Origin: Dissophora ornata
Lineage: Eukaryota > Mortierellomycota > Mortierellomycetes > Mortierellales > Mortierellaceae
Assembly: GCA_025201705.1 (NCBI GenBank)
Contig: MU616800.1
Span: 1 to 41,191 of the forward strand
Direction of reading: 5' to 3'
Length of the DNA stretch: 41,191 nucleotides
Positions within the stretch are counted from its first letter, which is position 1. The number at the start of each line of letters is the position of its first letter. Under the pieces are notes generated by a model, which was not told where the DNA came from, did no database searches, and worked only from the letters and a program-made list of their open reading frames with translations. Made by a program: the position numbers and the translations under genes. Positions 31,885 to 41,191 of the stretch are shown piece after piece.

Positions 31885-33796
31885 TTATTGCCTGAACTTG
31901 TTCAGATTGCGTCCACCACGTCGCTTGGGAACCTCGGGCAACTCCTTCAGCAGCGACTCATCGATCTTGACGATCTTGCGTACAGGTGCTGCAGGCTCGT
32001 CTTCGTTGTCAGAGTCGCTATCGTCCCTGTCGTCGTGGTTGACCTTCAACGTTGTGATCTTTGGTGCATCCTGCTTAACGCCCTCAATCTTGTCCTCCAC
32101 CTTCTTCTCCTCCACCTCCTTCTTCTCTACTTTCTTCTCTACCTTCTTCTTCTCTACGGTCTTCTTCTCTACTTTCTTCTCCTCTACCTTCTTCTCTTCG
32201 ACTTTCTTTTCTACTGGCTGCTCCTTCTTTGCTCCTGCCTTCTTTATCTCTGCCTTCTTTGCCTCTGGCTTCTTTGCCTCTGGCTTCTTTGTCTCTGGCT
32301 TCTTTGCCTCTGGCTTCTTTGCCTCTGGCTTCTTTGCCTTTGACTTCTTATTTTCTGGTTTCTTCACTTCTTTCTTCTCTTCTTCGGGCTGCACCTCAGC
32401 ATTATCTACTGATGTCTCCTCAGCCACCACTGCATCTGTCGAGCCATTTGTACTTGGTGTTGATCCGGATTCTGAGGCTGCAGTTTCGTTCGCGGCAAAT
32501 GTCGACTGTGCACGAATAGCCTTCCTTGCCCATTTTCCCAGCTTCTTGACCTCCCCTCCTTCGGTGGATGCATCGTTGGTGGCTGCAGGTGAAGCTGCGG
32601 TGGCGATATCTTTCTTCTCATTCTTCTTAGGTTGCTCCTTCTTAGGTTGCTCCTTCTTAGGTTGCTCCTTCTTAGCCTGCTCCTTCTTAGGTTGCTCCTT
32701 CTTAACCTGCTCCTTCTTAACTTGCTCCTTCTTAACCTGCTCCTTCTTTGGCTGCTCCTTCTTGGTTTGCTTTGCGGGTGCCTCTGCCTTCTTTTCTGCC
32801 TTGGTCTTTTTGTTGGCTGGCTCCTTGATTTCCGCAGCGGCAACAACCTTGGGCACAGTCTCAAAGAAAGTTTCCTCCTCCACAACATCCACCTGTTTGG
32901 GCTTGCTCTTCTCGCGCTCAGCCGTCGCCTTTGCACGGGATGACATGGGATCCTCATCATCCCTAGCTCTCTTCTTGCTGCTGTTGATCTTCTCCGTCGT
33001 CAACTTGACAGCCTCCTCAGTCGAAAGTGTGTCCTTGCTAATGATCTTTGCCTTGACTTCTTCACGCGCCGCCTTGACAAACTGAGTCACCTCGCCACTC
33101 TCCAATCCAACACGAATCTTTTCGCGAATCTCATTCCTGGCGCTGGAAACAGCTGGATCGTCGGCGTTCTCATTTGGATAGAGCGAGATGTACTTTAGAG
33201 TTTTTGGGAAATGCTGGATGTAAGCGAGGTCAAGTTGGAGTGATTCCACTTCCTTCTTTTGTTCTTCGATCTGCTCCCAATTAGGGTTTTGGCGAAAGAA
33301 GACCTTGAGCCTGCGATCAGCCTTTTTGGACTCTAATAATATTGTTATACATGCAATATAAAAAATGGGTTAGATAGACTGAGTAAAGTTGATTCCAAAA
33401 GAGCGTCTCCCATTAACAGTAATTCTACAAAGCAGACGTGTCATCCTTCAATCGCGTTTTCTTACCAAAGAATCTGACCATACGGTATTTGGTAGCCATC
33501 TTTTGCTCTGTTTGGTCGACCTGCTTCTCGGCGATCTGAAGATTCAATGCCTCAATTCGCCTCTCGTGCTCCAAGCGAACATCCGCGGGCATTTTGGGGT
33601 TATTGCTCAACAGTCTCAGGGTATCTCGAAGCTTCTTTTTCAGGGCAGCAGCGCCCTCGGGGACTTCATCCTCGTCCAGTTTCTTGGGCTTGGCCTGGTA
33701 CGACTTCTTTTTGAGACCGTTGGGCCCTCCACGGTTGTATGGCTTCTTTCCACGGAGCTCCTTCTCCGGATTCACGACCTTCTTTGTTGCAGGCAT
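31885..33796 (-). CDS. EFG1: rRNA-processing protein EFG1 with long Lys-rich tail
   Basis: EFG1 is a nucleolar factor needed for 18S rRNA maturation within the early small-subunit processome. Exons 33796-33466 and 33332-31885 give 592 residues. The conserved core lies in about the first 200 residues: ALKKKLRDTLRLLSNN (helix), PADVRLEHERRIEALNLQIAE, and the hallmark KMATKYRMVRFFESKKADRRL, rebuilt exactly by the 133-bp intron. It then continues KTLKYISLYPN..., which is also family-like. Yeast EFG1 has about 230 residues, so the remaining roughly 400 are an extension. That extension consists mostly of Lys/Glu/Ala low-complexity sequence with three pentapeptide arrays and ends GGRNLNKFRQ. Such basic tails are common in nucleolar proteins. 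The gene is divergent from the LRR gene and convergent with the protease. Confidence 0.85.
32092..32220 (-). repeat. EKKVE-type coding repeat in EFG1
   Basis: The translated repeats read EKKVEEKKVEEKKVEKKTVEK and continue with KKVEKK variants. At DNA level the plus strand shows recurring CTTCTTCTC(T/C)AC blocks of about 15 bp. Confidence 0.8.
32227..32345 (-). repeat. KKPEA pentapeptide array in EFG1
   Basis: About six to seven tandem KKPEA/KKPET/KKAEI units occur. The plus strand shows the 15-bp unit TTCTTTGCCTCTGGC repeated nearly without change. The low divergence suggests recent expansion by slippage. Confidence 0.85.
32624..32770 (-). repeat. KKEQP/KKEQV pentapeptide array in EFG1
   Basis: About nine to ten tandem 15-bp units read on the plus strand as CTTCTTAGGTTGCTC, with variants coding V or A in place of P. 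This is a third array, distinct from the KKPEA and EKKVE arrays of the same gene. Confidence 0.85.
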
Positions 33797-36597
33797 CGTG
33801 TTTATGAGACTAGGAATGAGAGAGGAGGGTGTGTGTGTGCGTGTGTGTGCGTGTGTGTTGAATGCACGAACAAAAAAAAAGAAAAAAAAAAGCAATGTCA
33901 AAACAAAAAGCCACATGCCAGTCACATCAGAGCTCAAATAAATTCGGCCACCAAGTCGACGGTGTTACTTGGTAGCCACTTGACTGCGAGAGTGTGCGCA
34001 AGGGTAGGAGATCAAGCCTGTAAAATCGCGAGTTTTTTTTTGCCGCATTGACTGCTGCACTAGGACTAGGCTTGTTGGAGGTATGCTATAAAAAGTGTGT
34101 ATAATGCACCTTCAGTAATTGGTAAGGTACTCTATCGTTTCATGAGGGGATCATGCAGGCAAGAGTAATAAAGCTCAAGAGCGATTGGCATTTACAATTT
34201 CATTGCTGGTGTCTCGAGCCCTGTCTTTCTGGCTTCGCCTATTCGCCCTGGCGAACAAATCCCGGATTGCTATATCGCTCGGACGTACATTTAGATGTAT
34301 GGGTGGTACAGATTTTCCATCTCATAGAACGACATGACCTTCTTGGAACGCGTCTGAGGTTCATTTCTTCTCCTTGCTCTGATAATGAATGCACGCCTTC
34401 TGCATTTTGGAGCGCCTTGAACACCTTAAAAGTAATTAGCGTGAGTAGCATCCACAGACTTTTTTTTCGCAAGGCTGCTCTTCAGTATCACCATGTGTTT
34501 ATGTGAGACAAGGCAACAAGGCCAATGCGATAGATGCGTTTTACATCTGCATCACATACTCCCGGTTCAATCGCTCACAAGCCGCGACCCTGTCAAGATT
34601 TGGTGTAGGGGGTCTTGCCATGTCAATTTGGCGTCTTTATTCCTTCATTATACTCATGGATTGTGTATTTTTCTTGGGTCATCACAGGCGAGGTGCTGAG
34701 TCTGGTTACAGCCAACGCAGCGCAATAGAGGGCTCTTTCCTTTTTTCTCCCGTATTTCCCGTATTCATATTTCCGTATTTTCCTTTTGGTCTCCATTGCA
34801 CAGTCGCAAAGAGTGCAAAGGATAATTGTCCTCAAAGACGGGCGTATGTACCTTGACGCATATACTGCCACAATTTTCCGCAAAGGAAGTTCCGACCCAA
34901 AAAGTTGAGCAGCTAATAAATTTCTGTGCATCTGTGCCCTTCATTTTCATTCTCTTGCTCGTGTGAGGAGCGAGCTGCTTGGGTCCTTGTGTTTTTTTTT
35001 TGGTCGTGTGAGCATGGGAAATACATCAAAAATGGAGTGTTTAGACGCTGCAAACACATGAGAAGGAAAGACTGCAGGGGGTACAGCCTGTATTTCTCTG
35101 TAGTAGTGACCAAGAGAGCTGCCTCTTAGGAAGCTGCTCAGTCATAGAGTTATCTATTTCGAGTTTGGAGGCGTCGGCTGAAGTATGAACATCCAGCGGA
35201 ACCACGTTGAACCGTGGTGGTCGCTGAGTGTACGTGTCGCAATGACAGGCCAGACAGCCATTGTTCGAGCAGGGCACTGGGGTGTATCAACACATTCATC
35301 TCTAGCCTTTATTTCACATGCGATCGCCTCGCATCTGTGAGAGAAGTGAGAGACATTGTTAAGATTTAGTTGCATAATAGTCTATCGAAGAGAAGATGGA
35401 TAACGACTAATGCAGATTCCGCGCATCGATCTTGTACACGGCACTTCATTCCCAGCCCGACAAGCTGATAGCTCTCTGGGGGTGTGTGAACGTGTGACAA
35501 GGTAGTGTTTCTAGGCCCCCAATGGTCAAGGTTCAAGGGTCAAAAGGTGGGCATGTCGACTGAGCGAAGGAACCTAAAAATTAAGATGCAGTTCAGCGAC
35601 ACGCGTGCGCACGTTGTCGTAGCCAGAGGCGCTGATTGGCTGCAGCGCCAACGTCTATGAGAAATTGGATTCATGAAATCCAAATGCACTCCCAGCGCAC
35701 TCTCCCACTGGCCACTGGAACAAACCTGACAAAACACATCCACCCAATCCGCGGCCACTCATTCGTTCCTTCCCACCTTCTGCTCACCTGCTACATCTCC
35801 AATGTGTGGTCTAGCTCTTTCATTTAACGCTCCAAGTACATGCACTTGTACTTGTGCCCTATCTTTGCATGTTGGGGAGAGAAAAAAAGGGCCGTTGAGC
35901 TGGTACCTTGGACAGCCTCTCATTGGAGCGTGCTCTTTTCGCCACCACCACTGCTTGATCTTGCCGCCACTTTTGGCTTTCCTTGGCGGCGGGTGATCGT
36001 GGTCGATCATTCACAGACCGCTCTGGACATATCAAGTGGTTTTGGGCAGAAAGAAGCATACGTCCCTGAATGGCATGTACTCCACAGGTACTTTGCAACC
36101 ACAGCGTCGATGATTGTAGAAGAAAACAAACAAAGTGCCGAATGGTCTCATTTCCATGGTCATGGGAGTGACACTATCGTCGAGCACAGTCAACACAGCA
36201 ATATGCTGTTGTGCGAGGGAGAGAAAATGAGCGTGAGCTGGCTGTTTGAATTGAATAGATCGAGAGCGGAGCAGGGATGGGGAGAGACAGGGGTCCACGA
36301 AGCACTAGATGTCTTCGGGCATTCACTAGACAATGTAAAGTAAAGTGATTGAATAAGCCCTGCGTCAGAACGCCACACTCTGGTACAATTCGATCTTTTC
36401 TTTTCTTTGCTGTCCTTTCGTCTTCCTCTTCCTTCCTCCCTTGCCTACCATTGCCAACTGCCCGCTGCGTCCTCCCTCTCCTCCCCACTCGCCTTCCTCA
36501 CTCCCCTTCACTCCTTTCACTCCCGCCTTCTCCACCGCCAACTCGCAACCACCCGCCCACACCCGCTCACAGACTTACTCAACAGCTCTTTGCCAGA
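33797..36597. other. Gene-poor 2.8 kb spacer, EFG1 / PH-LRR
   Basis: This is the longest interval without a supported gene. It holds a GT microsatellite at about 33829-33858, next to EFG1. There is also a triple CCGTATT motif (34749-34780), a possible orphan exon on the minus strand (34291-34424) and several unrecognised open frames such as plus 35840-36343. The last 200 bp before 36598 are strongly pyrimidine-rich, typical of a fungal promoter or 5' leader. No tRNA with a complete cloverleaf was found. Confidence 0.45.
34291..34424 (-). other. Possible orphan terminal exon
   Basis: After an acceptor-like ACTTTTAAG on the minus strand, a 43-codon frame runs to a TAA at 34293-34291. Its end (RSKKVMSFYEMENLYHPYI) has a protein-like composition, but I recognise no family and found no matching upstream exon. 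It may be a fragment of a lost gene or chance. Confidence 0.15.
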
Positions 36598-37182
36598 ATG
36601 TCGTCAACAGGACTTCGCTCGCCCCAAGCGTACAGACCGACCGGCAGCGCCAATAGTTCAGACGAGATCTTGACTGGCGGCAACATTCCCCAGAGACCTC
36701 CCCGCTCTAACCGACAGCGCTCGGAATCTTCTTCCTCGCCTATCTTGACCAGCACACAATACTACCAACATTTCCAACAGCAGCCGCAAGATCCATACTA
36801 CACACCCTCAAGTCTCTCACAATCTCCTAGAGCTTCGCCCCGATCGACACCTAATAGCCATGGCATTAGTTACCAATCTGCGCAGATACCACCCTCGCCC
36901 ATGACCTTTAAGCTCCCGCCTTCAGCAATGTCGACTCGGGATGATTCGCTGAGATCTGGATCTATCTCTTATCTTTCACAGCAGCAGCAACAACAGTATC
37001 CACACTCCTCCTCGTCTTCTTTCCGGTCGCCGCATTTATCACCTGGTCTGCCTTCTAGCGGAAGCTTGGCTCCTATGCCACCGCCTTTGAGTCTGCCAGA
37101 CTCCTTCCTGGAAGATCAGTCGGACTATGCAGGGTACTATTCCTCTGATGTCGGGATTTTCTCCAGCCCCCAGTTCCCGCAA

Positions 37183-37214
<32 letters not shown>

Positions 37215-40200
37215 GCAGCAGTATAGTCCTATGAACAGCGGCTCTCTCAACTCGAGACAGCTGTACTTCCCGCCGTCATCAGAGTTGCCGTTGACTCCGT
37301 CGAGACAGGGAAGCATTGGAGGTGGACAAAGTGTCTTCCTGCCCTCACCACATATGACCCCCACGACTTCGCCGCTTCAGATCGACTTTCCCGCTCTGTC
37401 CCTCAATGGTAAGAGTCGATGCTTCTTTCTTCGCATTTTTTTACAAAGGCCAGTAATTGGCTTGCTTAGGAGAGCACATGTGCGCTGGGCAGCTGCATAG
37501 GCAGGTGGTGTGAGTGAGGTGGGGTGGGTGCGTGGTTTGTAATGTTTGTTTGATTGTCGTCGACTGACAGCTAGACCCGACAGATGCCCACTTTCTTCCC
37601 CCTGTGAGCAAACGGAAAAATAATTCGAGCCTGTCAACGGCTTCGCTGCAGCAACGTGGGTTGCGAAGCACAGTCACAATGATTTCGCGTGGATAATATT
37701 TTTTTTCCAGTACCCTCTCGTCCCTGGAGATCTTGAGCTGCAGCCCTTGTTGCTTACTGGCATTGGACAACTTCTGTCTCCTTATCAAATATCAGAGAAA
37801 GGCAGATCTAGGGAAGGAGCGGGGAGGCGGTGGAGGGTATTATTTATAGGCGAACAACGTGTACGGTGCAGCAGCATCCCGTCAATCTTGGCATCAGGTC
37901 TCGTTCCTAACAACCTCTTGCTCCTCCGCAATATCAACTCGATCTAGAATCTCGTCGCCCTCCTGGCAATGGCAACGGCGGGCCTCCTCTCGAGAGCTCA
38001 AGTCGCAGCCGCACTTACTCGACATCGCTCTCAACGGTCTCGACCGATGACTCTGTCGCTAGCCGCAACTCGCTCGTGCCACGACATAATACGGACTCGA
38101 TTGTAGTTCCGCATGAGAGTTTTTACCAGGGCCAGCCCACCGTCCCTGTCGAGTCTTTTCTCATGCCCACCCAGGAGCAATATCCACCAGACTCGTTGAT
38201 TCTCTTTGGAGGCACGGCTACCCATTCCGAGGGAGGTATCTTCCGCAAGGATTCAAAGGAATACCTAATGCTCACGAACTCCAGCCTCCTCAAGTACAAA
38301 ACTATGGAAAAGGCTTCCAAGGTCTTTGGCAACCAGTCTGTCTGGTCTTCTTCATCGGGACATCAGCTTCTGACCCCGCAGCAGACGTCCATGATCTCAA
38401 AAGACCACCGGATCCTGTCTCTAAGTTCTATCGTGGGCGTCCATATGCATCATCCGCTAGGTGCAGATGTCCAGATCGTCATCGAGTATTTGGTCTCCAT
38501 CTCTTCTCAGCCAGCCTCCATGCACTTCACACCACCAGCCGATCAGGTCGAAGCTTGGGCTCGAGAATTGCGGCAGGGTTGCAACTACCATGCCGCACAG
38601 GCGGGATTAATCCCCAAGGGAAGCAGACAGCGTCAGTGGGCCGTGGAAAAGATGCTGGTTGATCACATTGCGTTGCCGACGAGCGTCGCTGAGAACCATC
38701 CCACAGCACTGGCGGCTGGAGGCATGTGGCGCGCGTACTTCAAGAGCCAAAGGATCAAAGGCGTGCCTTCGCAGGAGAGCGCCCCTACAGAAGGAAAGGT
38801 GGCATTGGAGGGAAAGGTCGTGGTGATCGCCATTGGAACTTCCTTTATCCATTTCTTACCACACAACCTCGGAAACGGAAGCTCCAAAGATGACATGAAG
38901 GACGAGCGCGCCATGCTCCAGTATCCTATTTTGACTATCCGGACGATCCGGTACAAGGAAAAGGATGATACCTTCACACTCACTTTCGGCACCACTCTTC
39001 GTCAGAGAACTGTTGTCATGACATTCGCTTCCGCCAGAGCCCGCGAAATCATTATCGCTCTCCGTGCAAGAGTCGAGAGTCTCCGGTGGTTGTATCCTCT
39101 GGCCAGGAAAGGCATCGAGCTGTCGTTGTCAGATGAGCTCTGTAGACCAATCCCTGTGCCCTCCAAGGACTACATGGCCGACCTTGGATTTGATGAACTG
39201 CTCCGTGCGGAATGCTACGCTATGGGTATCAGCCATAAGATTTTCAATAATGTCAAAGTGGACGGTTTTGTGTTGACGATCGGCAAGGTGGACGAAGGTA
39301 CTGAGAAGCGCGAATACAATGCGGAGGAGATGAAGTGTCTTCTCCGTGCACTGCGCTTCAACACCACGTTCAAGGACATCAGTTTCCATGACATCTCGTT
39401 CGCGGACCATCACAAGTCAAAAACACTCAAGGATGGCACCCTCCGCTATGGACTTCGTCTGGACCAAGAGTTTTATGAGCTCATCATGGGCAACCCTCAG
39501 ATCCGCGCCCTGGACTTGCACAACTGCAATCTGGACACGAATACAGTCGGAAGCATCGGTCGGGCCATCAAGGATGCGTATCCCGCAGGCTTGCGTTTGG
39601 AAAACTTAGACCTCTATGGCAACAATGCCTCCGATGGCCCTGATGTCATGACGTTGGCGAAGGGTATTGTCAAGCACGCAGGCACGCTTCATTCTCTGGA
39701 CGTTGGCAACTGTCATATCACTGGCGACGGTATCAACCAGATCATGCATGCCTTTGTCGCCAACCCAGATGTCGCCTCGCATTTGCTAGAGTCGTTTGGT
39801 ATTCACGGCAATTCGGAGAGCAAGGTCAACTCGTTTATCCTCGATATGTTCTTGAAGCACTCAATGCGTCTCGAGACACTAAACCTCTCGGACTTGACCT
39901 CCTGGAGCAAATCGCCCATCCTGATGGCCGAGACCCTTGCCAACTGCGGTGGGTTCCTGAAGTGTCTCGATTTGAGCGGCATGGCCTTGCACCCAACGAC
40001 CCTAGACCAGATCCTCACCTGGATCTCAAGCCCTGGATGCGAGTCCCTTGAGCAGCTCAAGGTCGAAGGTTGTGGATTGGACGGTAACCAGTTCGCCAGC
40101 ATTCTTGATGCTGTTGGTCAAGGTGGCAATGAGAAGGTCGAGGTTTTGGCCGGACGCAACCTGCTCTCGGACGGACATGATCTTGCCGAAAGCCTTGTGA

Positions 40201-41171
40201 GCGTCCTCGCCAGTGGCGAGACCGCTACATCGCTGGGTTTGAGCCAGACCTGCTGGAGTGAACAAGCATTGCGTCAGCTGTTTGTCAGTCTTAGTCAAAA
40301 CTATACTCTCAAGAAGTTGGATCTATGCGCTGTGTCGCTGGCGTCCACCCGCGACCCAGATGTGGAAACTTGCAAACTGCTTGGTCAGATGCTCTGCACT
40401 TCCTCCAGCCGACTGGAGGAGCTGTTGATCCGCGGTGAAGAGACTGCGGAGCTAACGTCGCGAATGGGCAAGAACCTGTGGCGATCGTTCGAGGGTCTGG
40501 GTAACAGCCGGTACTTGACCAAGCTGGATGTGCGACGCAACCGGTTCAAGGATGAGGGTGCCATGGCTCTTGCTGAGGCTCTGCGTGTGAACCAAAGTCT
40601 GACCTGGCTCGACATGGATGAGAACGATGTAAGTATTTGAATCGCCAACAAACGCAAACGCGCCATGAACGTCGATTGGGCTCAAGTTTTCTAATCACTT
40701 CCTTCCCTTTGTAATTATGAATCACTCCTGTAGGTCACCACGGAAGGTTTCAATGCCATCTTGTCTGCATTCCACCAGGGCGGCACGGAGCAAGTGCCAG
40801 CGAGCAGTCGCTACTACAATACCACATTAGCCTACTTTGAGCCTTCCGTGATGGATGCAGAAAAGCAAAAGGCGGAGCTCAAGGAGTCGATGTTGGAAAC
40901 ATACAAGACCGAACAGGAGACGAGGTTCCTGTTGGGCAACTCGACGGGCAAGGATGCTCGCGAGTGGAAAGAGCGACTGGCACAGATTATCCGACAGCGC
41001 AGCCAGAGTTCCGATGCTATTGCTCGATTGGATCGTGCGCTCCAGGGTATTGCCACGATCGTGGACCGTAACAAGGCCGCGATGGATGCAGTTATCCGGG
41101 ACCGCGAGCGTAGAATGGAGAGAGAGCGCGATCGTGAGATGCTGCAACAAAGCCGCGAGCGTCGCTATTAA
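36598..41171 (+). CDS. PH-like and leucine-rich-repeat (RNI-like) protein
   Basis: Probably a cytoplasmic or membrane-peripheral scaffold. I can name no exact orthologue. Exons 36598-37408, 37948-40628 and 40734-41171 give 1309 residues. Residues 1 to about 345 are disordered, rich in Ser, Pro and Gln, with a polyglutamine run at about 195-207. Two beta-rich PH-like modules follow. The first (about 352-485) starts LILFGGTATHSEGG and ends with the helix QVEAWARELRQGC. The second (about 545-665) contains VVVIAIGTSFIHFLPH and ends with a helix near SARAREIIIALRARV. From about 735 to 1180 there are RNI-type leucine-rich repeats (IRALDLHNCNL, LENLDLYGNNASD, LHSLDVGNC, LTKLDVRRNRFKDEGAMALAEAL, LTWLDMDENDV). 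The last 110 residues form a charged coiled coil ending RERRY. A PH domain before LRRs recalls CARMIL actin regulators and uncharacterised fungal PH-LRR proteins. Intron 1 is 539 bp, unusually long. Confidence 0.82.
37181..37222 (+). repeat. CAG/CAA polyglutamine tract in the PH-LRR gene
   Basis: A run of CAG and CAA codons encodes about ten glutamines, then PQQQ. A shorter polyQ run (QQQQQQ) occurs earlier, near 36980. Both lie in the disordered N-terminal region. Confidence 0.85.
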
Positions 41172-41191
41172 AAAAAGAAAAAAAAAAGAAA

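Noticed and set aside
31835..33085. Long plus-strand ORF (416 codons) rich in Phe, Ser and Leu
   Set aside because: It is the antisense shadow of the Lys-rich EFG1 tail. AAG codons read as CTT in reverse give artificial hydrophobic runs, and EFG1 family motifs fix the minus strand as coding.
35840..36343. Plus-strand ORF of 167 codons upstream of the PH-LRR gene
   Set aside because: Composition is not protein-like, overlapping frames occur on both strands and no domain is recognisable.
36365..36562. Minus-strand Gly/Glu/Lys-rich ORF
   Set aside because: It is the antisense of the pyrimidine-rich leader of the PH-LRR gene, a low-complexity artefact.
1..41191. CRISPR arrays, bacterial-type operons, prophage or viral genes
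   Set aside because: There are no regular repeat-spacer arrays, no polycistronic layout and no viral structural or replication motifs. Spliced genes throughout show a eukaryotic nuclear locus.

Overview
The window is nuclear DNA of a filamentous fungus. Almost every gene is split by short GT-AG introns of about 80-155 bp, and the products are standard eukaryotic housekeeping proteins (TIM22, eIF4E, CDC7, WRNIP1/MGS1, EFG1). Intron density, gene spacing and protein flavour fit an early-diverging fungus of the Mortierella group best. That placement is an inference from style and was not tested by search.

Layout. 1-3.9 kb is gene-poor, with degenerate repeats and two weak hypothetical ORFs. 3948-7948 is an apparently complete Mutator-like (MULE) DNA transposon: a five-exon transposase, about 45-bp terminal inverted repeats and a 9-bp imperfect target duplication. 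It ends about 320 bp upstream of TIM22 (8271-9019, +). Then follow an ALDH3-type aldehyde dehydrogenase (9349-11380, -), a serine beta-lactamase/LACTB-like hydrolase (12116-14067, +), a GT61 glycosyltransferase (14217-16521, -), a core-deleted relative of the hydrolase (17354-17886, +), the AAA+ ATPase WRNIP1/MGS1 (18035-20741, +), an eIF4E-family cap-binding protein (21015-22522, -), the CDC7 kinase (23264-26899, +), a large secreted subtilisin-like protease (27431-31779, +), the rRNA-processing factor EFG1 with a very long lysine-rich tail (31885-33796, -), a gene-poor 2.8 kb stretch, and a PH-like plus leucine-rich-repeat protein (36598-41171, +).

How the genes relate. There is no operon or pathway cluster. 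Several neighbours are divergent and share an upstream region: transposase/TIM22, ALDH/hydrolase, eIF4E/CDC7 and EFG1/LRR. The eIF4E/CDC7 spacer carries a perfect 22-bp palindrome centred on CACGTG. CDC7 and WRNIP1 both act in DNA replication or fork protection and lie about 2.5 kb apart, but nothing in the sequence shows co-regulation. I rebuilt exon structures by matching splice signals, reading phase and family motifs. All coding genes close in frame. One 10-N assembly gap lies inside an ALDH intron.

I found no clear new multi-gene system. The most interesting items are the complete MULE with its ends, the hydrolase relative missing its catalytic core, the palindromic E-box, the pentapeptide arrays in EFG1 and the PH-LRR architecture.
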